From Galbitalea sp. SE-J8 (GTDB taxonomy: Bacteria > Actinomycetota > Actinomycetes > Actinomycetales > Microbacteriaceae), in assembly GCF_030345695.1 (NCBI RefSeq), contig NZ_JAUASV010000023.1, positions 1 to 54,465 on the forward strand: a stretch of DNA of 54,465 nucleotides, given 5' to 3'. Below, one piece after another: positions 45,090 through 52,999 of this stretch (the stretch's first letter is position 1; each line of letters opens with the position of its first letter). The translations under genes and the position numbers were made by a program. Under the pieces are notes generated by a model. The model ran no database searches. It worked only from the letters and a program-made list of their open reading frames with translations, and was not told the DNA's origin.

Positions 45090-46080
45090 GGTCGGCCACC
45101 GTCCTCTCCAGGCGCTCCCGCACCGCGGTCGCGAGCTCCGAGGGCTCGAGCACCACGACCTCGGGCCCGAAGCCCGCGAGCTCGTCGGCGAGGATCGCCG
45201 CGTCGACGAAGTGCAGCTCGAGCGTGCCGTCGGGCTGCGCGGCGGCGCCGCGCCGGCGCGCGAGACGCGTGGCGGCATCCGTTCCGGGCTCGACGCGCAC
45301 GCGCGCCACCCCGTTGCGCCAGATCTCCTCGAGGCCCGCGAGGGCGGCCTCCTGCTGCCCGGTGAGCGGCGTCGTCGTGGTCTTGCCCGTCGTCGTGACG
45401 CGGCTCACGATGCGGCGCAGCAGGTAGGTCTTGATCGCGCCCGTTCCCGCTTCCTCGGCCGAGAGATGCCAGCGGCCCTCGAACTGCACGAGCGCGAGCG
45501 GGGCGACGTGGCGCTCGCGCGCCGCGCTCTCCCCCGGCTTGAGGTAGTCGAACCGCACCCACTGACGGCGCTCGAGCGCGGTGCTCAGCGGTTCGAAGGC
45601 GGCATCCCGCACGCGCACGCGCGGCGCGTAGCCGATCACCGGCTCGTCGGTCGCGACGCCGAGCGCGCGCAGCTTGAGCAGGGCGCGACGCGACTCCGAC
45701 GAGAGCGAGCCCTCGCGCCAGACGCGCGCGGCGAGGTCGAGCAGCGTGATCTCCTCGGGCGTGAACGTCACGTCGTCGGGCAGCTCGTAGGCGCCGCGCG
45801 GGATGCGGTAGCGCAGCGCCTGGTTGTTGCCGGGATCGCCCGGGTCGGCGACGGTCTCGAGCGGCACGCCGAGCTCGCGGATGTCGTCCTTGTCGCGCTC
45901 GAACTTGCGCTCGAGGTTCGCGTTGTCTCCGCCCGCGCGGAAGCTCTGGCGGTAGCCCTGCACGGTCGACAGGATCTCGCTCTTCGTCAGCCCCGTCTCG
46001 GTGGCGAGCAGCGCGAGCACGAGCGAGAACAGACGCTCCTCGACGGGGACGCGCTGGGCGGGGCGGTCATCGGACGCCAC
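45076..46080 (-). CDS. pafB: WYL-domain regulator PafB
   Basis: 334 aa. Partner of PafC. N-terminal winged helix (RLFSLVLALLATETGLTKSEILSTVQGY), an ERKFERDKDDIRELGV segment, WYL domain (VRFDYLKPGESAARERHVAPLALVQFEGRWHLSAEEAG, with Leu-Ala replacing part of the usual motif) and WCX domain. GTG 46080 has AAGGAG 5 nt upstream. Overlaps pafC. Confidence 0.93.
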   Translation of the reverse strand: MASDDRPAQRVPVEERLFSLVLALLATETGLTKSEILSTVQGYRQSFRAGGDNANLERKFERDKDDIRELGVPLETVADPGDPGNNQALRYRIPRGAYELPDDVTFTPEEITLLDLAARVWREGSLSSESRRALLKLRALGVATDEPVIGYAPRVRVRDAAFEPLSTALERRQWVRFDYLKPGESAARERHVAPLALVQFEGRWHLSAEEAGTGAIKTYLLRRIVSRVTTTGKTTTTPLTGQQEAALAGLEEIWRNGVARVRVEPGTDAATRLARRRGAAAQPDGTLELHFVDAAILADELAGFGPEVVVLEPSELATAVRERLERTVADHADA

Positions 46081-46103
46081 ACAGGCTCCTTCGGATGCTC
46101 GCG

Positions 46104-47027
46104 TCAGTTCGTCGGCTGGATGCCCAGGATATCGATGACGTAGATGCGCGTGCTGCCCTCGGCCACCGAGTCGGGCGCGTCGCTCGCGTAGCTGTCCTTC
46201 GGGGGCACGACCACGATCACCTGGCTGCCGACCTGCTGGCCGACGATCGCCTTCTCGGTGCCCGGCCACAGGCCGGAGCCGTCGCTGCTGTCGAAGTCCT
46301 TCGCCGCGTAGCTCGAGGGAGCGGCGGCGGTCCACGACGAGCCGACCTCGTGGGCCGGCTGGTCCCACGTGAACTCCGAGTAGTGCAGCACGACCGTGGC
46401 GTCCCTCTTCACGGTCGCCCCGTCGCCCTGCTTGAGCACGGCCGAGCGGACCGTGGTCGGGGCCGGAGCGCTCGGCACCGTGATGCCGGGCGTGCCGTTC
46501 GGGGCGGTCACGACCGCGGGGAGGCCGTTGACCGGCAGTTCGTCGCGACCGGTCGCCCTGCCCGGGATGCGGTCGAGCACGTCGATGACGAGCACCGCGG
46601 TGGACGGGTCCTTCGCGGTCTCGCCGGTGGGCACGACCGCGGCGAGACGGGAGCCGACCGTGACGCACTCGAAGATGCGGTTGAGGTCGCTCGCGTCGCT
46701 CGCGCCGAAGCGCGCCTTCTGCGCCGGGTAGGTCACCGCGCCCGTCGTCGAGTCGTACTGGGTGGCGACGAAGTCGGCGTAGTCGCCGGGCTCCACGATC
46801 GCTCCCGTGCCCTTCGCGAGCACGCTGACCTGCACCCGCTTGCTCAGCAGCGGCGTGGGGTACTCGGCCGTCGTCGACGTGCCGCCGAAGTCGCCGGTCG
46901 CGGTGATCGTCGACGACGCCGCGCCCGACGCCGTCGGGGTGCAGTCGCCGGCCGACCCGGCCGAGGAGCACGCCGTGAGCGAGATCGCGACGACGGCGGC
47001 AGCGGTGAGTGCGGCGATTGAGCGCAC
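46104..47027 (-). CDS. FKBP-type peptidyl-prolyl isomerase lipoprotein
   Basis: 307 aa. Signal peptide with lipobox ISLTACSS (Cys about residue 20). Two FKBP-like halves: a degenerate first one (VLAKGTGAIVEPGDYADFVATQYD) and a second with conserved features (VLKQGDGATVKRDATVVLHYSEFTW, FDSSDGSG, GTEKAIVGQQVGSQVIVVVPPKDSY, YVIDILGI). Acts on the outer face of the membrane. GTG 47027 follows GAGGA; TAGAAT at 47086-47081 is the likely -10. In many actinobacteria this gene sits beside pafA. Confidence 0.92.
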   Translation of the reverse strand: MRSIAALTAAAVVAISLTACSSAGSAGDCTPTASGAASSTITATGDFGGTSTTAEYPTPLLSKRVQVSVLAKGTGAIVEPGDYADFVATQYDSTTGAVTYPAQKARFGASDASDLNRIFECVTVGSRLAAVVPTGETAKDPSTAVLVIDVLDRIPGRATGRDELPVNGLPAVVTAPNGTPGITVPSAPAPTTVRSAVLKQGDGATVKRDATVVLHYSEFTWDQPAHEVGSSWTAAAPSSYAAKDFDSSDGSGLWPGTEKAIVGQQVGSQVIVVVPPKDSYASDAPDSVAEGSTRIYVIDILGIQPTN

Positions 47028-47083
47028 GGATCCTCTTTCGTTACGGGCGAGCCGGTGGCGGACTCGTCCGCCGGGTCACGATT

Positions 47084-48103
47084 CTAGTCGGCGTCGGCGG
47101 CGCGCTCCTGCGCGGCCCGCTGGGCGGCCTCGGCCGCCGCGGTGGCGTGCCGGCCGGTCTTGCGCAGGCGCTTGGCGCTCGTGGACCGCTCGCCGAGCGC
47201 GCCCGGGGTCCACAGCTCGACGTCCTCGTCGGAGAACTCCGTCTTCGACCCGCGCCGCGCCCTCTCGAACGGCACCGCGCCGGGCGCGAGGCGTCGCGCC
47301 GTGATGAGGAAGCCGGTGTGCCCGACCATGCGGTGGTCGGGGCGCACGGCGAGGCCGTCGACGTGCCAGCCGCGCACCATGGACTCCTCCGAGACCGGAT
47401 CGGTGAACAGCCCGGTGCCGCGGATCGCCTCGGCCACGCGGGACAGCTGCGTGACGGTGGCGACGTAGCAGACGAGCACGCCGCCTGGTGCGAGCGCCGC
47501 CGAGACGGCGGGCAGGCACTCCCACGGCGCGAGCATGTCGAGCACGACGCGGTCGGCGGTGCCGTCCTCGACCGTGCCGGGCAGGGCATCCGCCAGATCG
47601 CCGATCGTGACGGTCCAGTTCGCGGGGTCCTCGCCGAGGAAGGCCCCGACGTTGCCGCGCGCGACCGCGGAGAACTCCTCGCGGCGCTCGAACGAGAACA
47701 GCCGCCCGGTCGGCCCGATGGCGCGCAGCAGCCAGAGCGAGAGCGCGCCGGACCCGACCCCCGCCTCGACGACCCGCGCGCCCGGGAAGATGTCGGCGGA
47801 TGCGAGGATGCGCGCGGCATCCTTCGGGTAGACGATCGCGGCGCCGCGCGGCATCGACATCACGAAGTCGGTGAGCAGCGGCCGCAGGGCGAGGTACTGC
47901 ACGTCGGACGGGACGCCGGCCGCGACCGTGCCGGTCACGACGCTCCCGTCGGGCCGGCCGATGATCTGGTCGTGCCGCACGTAGCCCCGGTGCGTGTGGA
48001 ACTCCCCGCCCTCGACGAGCGTGATGGTGTTCATCCGGCCCTTCGCGTCGGTGAGCTGCACGCGGTCGCCGACGAGGAACGGGCCGCTCATCCGGGCGGT
48101 CAC
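47084..48103 (-). CDS. trmI: tRNA (adenine-58-N1)-methyltransferase
   Basis: 339 aa. SAM-dependent TrmI that makes m1A58 in the tRNA T-loop. N-terminal beta domain (VGDRVQLTDAKGRMNTITLVEGGEFHTHRG), then TDFVMSMPRGAAIVYPKDAARI, SAM motif VVEAGVGSGALSLWLL and DRVVLDMLAPWECLP. A basic C-terminal extension (RLRKTGRHATAAAEAAQRAA) is actinobacterial. GTG 48103 overlaps the HAD stop as GTGA; ATG 48091 is the alternative. The next gene downstream is the FKBP gene, with no Pup-proteasome genes between. Confidence 0.95.
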   Translation of the reverse strand: MTARMSGPFLVGDRVQLTDAKGRMNTITLVEGGEFHTHRGYVRHDQIIGRPDGSVVTGTVAAGVPSDVQYLALRPLLTDFVMSMPRGAAIVYPKDAARILASADIFPGARVVEAGVGSGALSLWLLRAIGPTGRLFSFERREEFSAVARGNVGAFLGEDPANWTVTIGDLADALPGTVEDGTADRVVLDMLAPWECLPAVSAALAPGGVLVCYVATVTQLSRVAEAIRGTGLFTDPVSEESMVRGWHVDGLAVRPDHRMVGHTGFLITARRLAPGAVPFERARRGSKTEFSDEDVELWTPGALGERSTSAKRLRKTGRHATAAAEAAQRAAQERAADAD

Positions 48104-48786
48104 GCGATGCGCCCCTCGGCGACGCGGCCCGCGGCGAACGCGGCCTGCAGGTCGGCGATCGTGCGGCCCGCGAGTCCGCCCTCCCAGCGCACGTGGTCGA
48201 TCCCCGCGGCGACCGGCACGTGGGCCGGCACGCCGATCACGACCGTGCCCGCGGATGCCGCCGAGCGCATCCCGGGGTCGGAGTCCTCGATCGCGAGGCA
48301 GTCGCGCGGCTCGACCCCGAGGAGCTCGGTCGCGCGCAGGTACGCTTCCGGGTGCGGTTTGCCGTGCTGCACCTGGTCGCCCGCGACGATCACGCGGAAC
48401 GGCGCGAACGGCAGCGCTCCGGCGATGCGGTGCGCCATCCGGCCGATCGACATCGTGACGAGCGCGCTCGGGATGCCGCGCTCGCGGAGGGCGGTGAGCA
48501 GCTCGACCGCGCCGGGCTGCCACGGCACGGCGTCCGCGATCTTCTCGAGCACGCGCTCGGTGAGGGCGTTCACGATCGACTCCGCGGACAGGTCGACGCC
48601 GGCCGCGCGCAGCACCTGCGCCGAGCGGAGCAGCGGCGCTCCGACGAGCTGCAGGCCCTGCTCGATCGACCAGGTGCCGCCGAACGACTCGACGAGCTCG
48701 GTCTCGGACGCGAGCCAGTACGGCTCGGTGTCGACGATCGTGCCGTCCATGTCCCAGAGCACGGCGGCGGGGAACGGTGTGGTCAC
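48100..48786 (-). CDS. HAD-family hydrolase (beta-phosphoglucomutase-like)
   Basis: 228 aa. Motif I LWDMDGTIVDTEPYW, motif II VTMSIGR, motif III GKPHPEAYL and motif IV AIEDSDPGMRSAASAG, with a helical cap between. A small phosphate-ester substrate is expected. GTG 48786 follows a TAGACT box by 8 nt, near-leaderless; a further upstream start lacks family sequence. Conserved neighbour of trmI and PAC2 in actinobacteria. Confidence 0.92.
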   Translation of the reverse strand: MTTPFPAAVLWDMDGTIVDTEPYWLASETELVESFGGTWSIEQGLQLVGAPLLRSAQVLRAAGVDLSAESIVNALTERVLEKIADAVPWQPGAVELLTALRERGIPSALVTMSIGRMAHRIAGALPFAPFRVIVAGDQVQHGKPHPEAYLRATELLGVEPRDCLAIEDSDPGMRSAASAGTVVIGVPAHVPVAAGIDHVRWEGGLAGRTIADLQAAFAAGRVAEGRIA

Positions 48787-48965
48787 GACGGGCGAGTCTA
48801 ACGGGCGGCCGCGCGGGCGTCCCGTCACGCCTCCCGAGCGCGACGGGCGGGCGACTGAATGGCGAGGGACGCCATGACCGACGCTGATGGTGTGAATGAG
48901 ACAGTCGACGACGCTGGGTCCCCGACGCCATTCGCCGCGAGATCCTCGACCGGCGCGGCATCGAC

Positions 48966-49679
48966 GTGACGGCCGCGGACACCGATCCGCGCTCGTCGCG
49001 GCCGCGCTGCAGCGGGCCGACGATCGCGGAACGCGACGAACTCGACGCGGATGCGGATGCAGAAGCGGAACGCGCGCGGGAAGCCGGAGCAGTCGACCTC
49101 AGCACCGGTGCGCTCGTCGACGTCGATGAGAGGGATCGCGCAGCGGCCTCCGGCACCGAGCCGACGACCGCGAACGCCGCGGTGCGCCATCAGGCTGAGC
49201 TCGCCGACGACGGGACGGAGCGATGCGAAGGCTTCGCTCAGACTTTCGAGGGCAGCGACACCGCGGAGGAAATCCACGCGCGAGTGCCCGCGGACGGCGA
49301 GAACGCCGCGTCACCATCACCCGCGCGAGGCCGTCGGCGGCGCGCCTGTGGCACCGATGCCGGGCACACGCTCGGTGCAGGAACGCGGCCACGACGGCCT
49401 CAGCCGCTAACTGAGGTCGTGATCGAAGCCTGCCCGCGCTGTGCAGGCACAACCCAACTTCTTGACGGCGCCGGACGCCCGACCAGCGGGACGCCTGACC
49501 TTCTAGCGCGCGCTCGGTCAGCGACGTTCTTGGTCGCGCACGTCGAACCAGCCGGTCGGCGGCGGCTCGCAGGGCGGCTCGCCGCGATCGCCTCGGGTAG
49601 CGCCGCCAAGTCCGCCGCCCAGCGGAGCGCCGGGTTACCGGGGCCCCGCGCGCCACGAGTACATGTACCGCAGACGTAG
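48966..49679 (+). other. Unrecognised possible ORF in a 0.9-kb spacer
   Basis: A 237-codon open frame from GTG 48966 lies between the HAD and PAC2 genes. The first part is acidic (DELDADADAEAERAREAG), there is one CPRC pair (EACPRCAGTTQLL) and a low-complexity Ala/Arg tail. The frame extends upstream as WVPDAIRREILDRRGIDV without a start codon before a TGA. Third-position GC is lower than in neighbours and I recognise no family, so it may be a decayed gene or chance. The rest of 48787-49714 shows nothing else. Confidence 0.22.
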
Positions 49680-49714
49680 GGTGGAGGCACGACGCGCGGG
49701 CGCGGCCCGCGCGA

Positions 49715-50647
49715 GTGAGGGAGATCGTGGGATCACAGTCGGCGTTCGTCACCGGGCGGCTGCTCGTCGTCGCTTTCGAGGGTTGGAACGACGCGGGCGA
49801 GGCGGCTTCGGCGGCCGCCTCGGCGCTCAAGGCGCAGCTCGAGCTCGAGCCGCTGCTCGCGATCGACCCCGAGGACTACTTCGACTACCAGTTCACGCGG
49901 CCGATGGTGCAGATCGACGAGTCGGGGCGGCGCGAGATCGTCTGGCCGTCCGTGACGCTGTGGGGACCGGCATCCGCTCGCAGCGCCTTCGGCGTCGCGC
50001 CCGAGGCGCCCGGTGAGGCCGCGCCCATCTACCTGCTGCTCGGCAGCGAGCCCTCGCGCGGCTGGAAGACGTTCGCGCTCGAGGTCATGGATGCCGTCGA
50101 GACGGCGGGCATCGACGGCATCGTGTTTCTCGGCGCCCTGCTCGCCGACGTGCCGCACTCGCGGCCGATCACGACGTTCGTCACGAGCGAGACCGCGGAG
50201 GTGCGCGAGCGGCTCGGCGTCGAGCGGTCGAGCTACGAGGGGCCGACCGGCATCCTCGGCGTGCTGTCGGATGCCGCGGACAAGCTCGGCATCCCGACGG
50301 TGTCGGTGTGGGCGAGCGTGCCGCACTACGTGCACAACGCGCCGAGCCCGAAGGCGACCCTCGCGCTCATCGACAAGCTCGAGGAGCTCGTCGACATCGT
50401 CATCCCGCGCGGCGAGCTCCTGGACGAGGCGACCGCGTGGGAGAGCGGCATCGACGCCCTCGCTCAGGACGACGAGGACATGGCGAACTACATCGAGCAG
50501 CTCGAGAAGGCGCGCGATACCGTCGACTCCCCCGAGGCCTCCGGTGAGGCGATCGCGCAGGAGTTCGAGCAGTACCTGCGCCGCAACACCGACGGCAAGG
50601 ACGGCGGCACGGCCGGCGACGAGCCCTGGCGGCCCTCGGGCGAGTAG
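49715..50647 (+). CDS. PAC2 family protein
   Basis: 310 aa. Member of the PAC2 (proteasome assembly chaperone 2-like) family, typical in actinobacteria: RLLVVAFEGWNDAGEAASAAASAL, DPEDYFDYQFTRPMVQ, LLLGSEPSRGWKTFALE, VFLGALLADVPHSRP, VWASVPHYVHNAPSPKATLALI. The C-terminal part is acidic. Function not established in bacteria; no proteasome genes are here. GTG 49715 is used; GTG 49727 is possible but the purine-rich GAGGGAG is then only about 3 nt away. TAGGGT at 49678-49683 is a candidate -10. Confidence 0.92.
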   Translation: MREIVGSQSAFVTGRLLVVAFEGWNDAGEAASAAASALKAQLELEPLLAIDPEDYFDYQFTRPMVQIDESGRREIVWPSVTLWGPASARSAFGVAPEAPGEAAPIYLLLGSEPSRGWKTFALEVMDAVETAGIDGIVFLGALLADVPHSRPITTFVTSETAEVRERLGVERSSYEGPTGILGVLSDAADKLGIPTVSVWASVPHYVHNAPSPKATLALIDKLEELVDIVIPRGELLDEATAWESGIDALAQDDEDMANYIEQLEKARDTVDSPEASGEAIAQEFEQYLRRNTDGKDGGTAGDEPWRPSGE

Positions 50648-50649
50648 CG

Positions 50650-50991
50650 CTATGCCGCTTCTCGCGGCGGACGTGGCATTACCGGGTGACAACCGCGAAG
50701 GAAGGTGTCGACCACCGTGCGTGGCAGGTCGTTGTCGAAGTACGCGATCGACCGTGTGCCGCTCGACGCGGCATCGAGGCCCGGAATCGTCGTCGCCCGA
50801 CCCAGCACGTCATACCCGTACGTGCCCGTGCTGCCATCGCGGATCACGGTCCGCAGCGTCGCACTCCCGCGTCCAGCTCTGGCCTCCGGCTCAGAGAACA
50901 TTCTCCAAGAGCACAATGATCTGGCCACTGGAAGGCGATTTCCATTCAGAGAACTCTGATGAGTCACTGAATTCTTCGGACTCTGCGGCAA
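50650..50991 (-). pseudogene. RHS/YD-repeat gene fragment
   Basis: Inside a 113-codon frame, about 50885 down to 50707 encodes a single RHS core repeat: TYGYDVLGRATTIPGLD, then SIAYFDNDLPRTVVD. That is the YD-repeat pattern of Rhs polymorphic toxins. Sequence on both sides is unrelated, and GC falls sharply beyond 50885. It is a small displaced piece of an rhs gene, of the kind used for homologous exchange of toxin tips, not a functional gene. Confidence 0.7.
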
Positions 50992-51009
50992 GCCAAGCTC
51001 GAAGAAGCT

Positions 51010-51213
51010 TTAGGCGTGCGATCCCGAAAAACTCGGAATCGTGATCCATTCAACCTCTGGGTCTCCCCAGTCGCGAATCCTTCCAAAGCGTTTTGCCTTC
51101 TTCAAGCGCTGTCCCGCTGTAAAAAGGCTGACACTCCCTACTTTGCGGTAGACCTCACCGTCGGGTCCTAATGCGAAGAGTCCACGTGCGCGATTCTGTT
51201 CGCTCACTGGCAC
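51010..51213 (-). CDS. Hypothetical protein in the RHS-associated region
   Basis: 67 aa from GTG 51213. Small, basic in the middle (FTAGQRLKKAKRFGRI), ending WGDPEVEWITIPSFSGSHA. GAGGCGAAGCG lies upstream. It is the last of three closely packed minus-strand genes of clearly lower GC than the chromosome. No family recognised; may be part of an immunity gene. Confidence 0.4.
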   Translation of the reverse strand: MPVSEQNRARGLFALGPDGEVYRKVGSVSLFTAGQRLKKAKRFGRIRDWGDPEVEWITIPSFSGSHA

Positions 51214-51229
51214 CGCTTCGCCTCAATTG

Positions 51230-51442
51230 TCAAACGAATAATGATCGGTGTGTTTTCGTGGGGTTGAGTCGGTGCCCGTAGTGCCCTCCCTCAACGATTG
51301 CCGCGCCCACTCGTCTCCGCGGCGCGAGATTCAGCCACAATAGGGGGCCCTGGTGCACGATCGAAGTAGCAACCCTATCCGCCCAGCGCTCTCTAACATG
51401 CTCGGCAATTTGCAAAAGTAGCGCTTCGCTATCACTATTCAC
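51230..51442 (-). CDS. Hypothetical protein in the RHS-associated region
   Basis: 70 aa from GTG 51442, which overlaps the preceding stop as GTGA. Starts MNSDSEALLLQIAEHVRERW; contains VHQGPLLWLNLAPRRRVG. No family recognised. Coupled to the gene before it and 16 nt from the next. Confidence 0.4.
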   Translation of the reverse strand: MNSDSEALLLQIAEHVRERWADRVATSIVHQGPLLWLNLAPRRRVGAAIVEGGHYGHRLNPTKTHRSLFV

Positions 51443-51869
51443 GAAAGCGCGCTCTCAATCCACATCGCAGCTGCCTCAATAGTCTCTTGATCCGGCGGGC
51501 CGCCGAGCAGGCCTCTAATCGCGTCCCGACCGCGACGGTTCGCCGTCTTGTACTGCGCATTAATTTCAGACCAACGAAATCCCACTGTTGCGCGCTCGAT
51601 AACATCATCGAGCTCCGACGGTGCCCACACAGGTTGAAGCCCCTGGATATAGCTGACGACCCAGTTGTCCGCATCTATGGCAAAAAATCGTACGCATCCG
51701 GCTCGCCATCAGCAAGAGTGGTGATGCTCCATGCCTGCGCCTCCGCGCTCTGCTGAAAGAGGAGAATGAAACCACTCTCACCCAAGTCCGCGTCCGTGTA
51801 GCGTCCCACGCGGCCAAATCTTGGCCACTCGTCACAGACCGTGTCAGCTCCAACAGGCCACATACCCAT
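51439..51869 (-). pseudogene. Immunity-like gene with a single-base frameshift
   Basis: The first part (51869-51675) encodes MGMWPVGADTVCDEWPRFG ... SGFILLFQQSAEAQAWSI ... DAYDF and stops; the second (to 51439) continues in another frame as AIDADNWVVSYIQGLQPVW ... ELDDVIERATVGFRW ... MWIESALS. A run of six T on the minus strand (51687-51682) sits at the break. A seventh T would join them into one protein of about 143 aa, the size of a typical immunity protein. Either a real mutation or a sequence error. Confidence 0.55.
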
Positions 51870-52140
51870 AACGTTGTGGTTCTAGCTTCCCAGTGAAAAA
51901 GATGGTATCCGCTCGACTTTCCCTTTTGCCCCAATACTGAGCGTGTATAAAGTTGACCATTTGCACGCATTCGCGTACCAGCCGTGCGGAAGGTATTCCC
52001 GTTCTTGCCAATGTAAAGAGTCTGACCATTCGTCAATTCCTTCTTCGATGCGCCCCGACCGACCCAGCGCGCCCCTGCGCGCCGTGCGATGAGTTTGGAG
52101 GCTGGCTTTCCGGCGACACCAAAGGCATTTTTACTTCGGT
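51844..52140 (-). pseudogene. Possible toxin C-terminal fragment
   Basis: Open frames upstream of the immunity-like gene encode pieces such as NGQTLYIGKNGNTFRTAGTR and, in another frame, DTIFFTGKLEPQRYGYVACWS ending at 51844. Neither has a convincing start. The position, just before an immunity-like gene and overlapping it, suggests a displaced toxin tip. A peptide with the Lys-rich end NKDKSKPKPK stops about 52131. I cannot decide the true frame. Confidence 0.3.
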
Positions 52141-52215
52141 TTAGGCTTAGATTTGTCCTTATTCAGGCTTTTATTGGGATTCTGTGGAAGATAACAAATA
52201 GATGTAGCACGCTCA

Positions 52216-52890
52216 TCAGACTTCTCCGACGTTACGGACTGTGCCAAGCACGCGTTGGAGCACGTGCGGCAGCGATCGAATCCGACTCATGTGGGACAAT
52301 TTGTGTACGAGTCGTGATTCGTGATCAATCAGGTATGGGCTCGAACCCAAGAAGATTGGAACCCCCGGGCGCCGGAGCTTCTCAATTGCCAAATGCGAAT
52401 GCGCGGTCGCTACAAACTCATACACTAAGCCGGAGGCGGAGGAGAAGGTCGTTTTGATCTCAAACGTTCCCTCCGGGGCCAGTCGGTCCCACTTCGCGGA
52501 TTCGAAGGTGAACTGATCCTTGCGCGTAATATCATCGAGTTCAAGCGGCACCATTCGCGGTTCTGTTGACACGGGATCCAACGATCGGTAAAAGTCCCAA
52601 AGAGTGAGTTCCTCCGCATTGTCTACCCACACTGCCGGGAGCAAGTAATTCGGCGCTTCATCGTCGGCCAACTCGCGGTCGATAAGCTCACGGTCAAGTC
52701 GAGCGACGCTCCAGACGTCACCCGCATCAAATGCTATGCCCCCGAGCAATTGCAGGTCATGGTGCGGCATCGCAGCAAGCTCGTCGAAGTAGTTGATGGT
52801 AAACGACTGTATCGATCCCTGGACCATTAACGACCCGGATGCCACTCCGTAACCGGAGTCGGGGTCTACCCAGTAACGATCAATCTCCAA
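52216..52890 (-). CDS. Hypothetical protein, probable immunity protein of an RHS/polymorphic toxin
   Basis: 224 aa from TTG 52890, with AGAGGAAA about 5 nt upstream. Acidic, no membrane segment, begins MEIDRYWVDPDSGYGVASGS; contains TLWDFYRSLDPVSTEPRMV and LVHKLSHMSRIRSLPHV. GC is about 50%. It begins 12 nt after the stop of a toxin-like tail, the usual toxin-immunity order. No named family recognised. Confidence 0.5.
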   Translation of the reverse strand: MEIDRYWVDPDSGYGVASGSLMVQGSIQSFTINYFDELAAMPHHDLQLLGGIAFDAGDVWSVARLDRELIDRELADDEAPNYLLPAVWVDNAEELTLWDFYRSLDPVSTEPRMVPLELDDITRKDQFTFESAKWDRLAPEGTFEIKTTFSSASGLVYEFVATAHSHLAIEKLRRPGVPIFLGSSPYLIDHESRLVHKLSHMSRIRSLPHVLQRVLGTVRNVGEV

Positions 52891-52902
52891 CGGCTTTCCT
52901 CT

Positions 52903-52998
52903 TTAGTCGGTGATGTCGATGTGAAAATTGAAACCCGATCGGCCGGGCCCGCGGCCCTGGGTCAGATTCGCGTGCGTTCGCCCCAATTTGGGCTTATA
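52903..52998 (-). pseudogene. C-terminal tail of a polymorphic toxin cut by an ISL3 element
   Basis: The last 32 codons of a protein read YKPKLGRTHANLTQGRG, then PGRSGFNFHIDITD and a TAA at 52903-52905. Upstream the frame runs straight into the end of the insertion sequence at about 53000, so the rest of the toxin is lost or displaced. The Gly/His-rich tail just before an immunity-like gene fits an Rhs toxin tip. Confidence 0.5.
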
Positions 52999-52999
52999 G

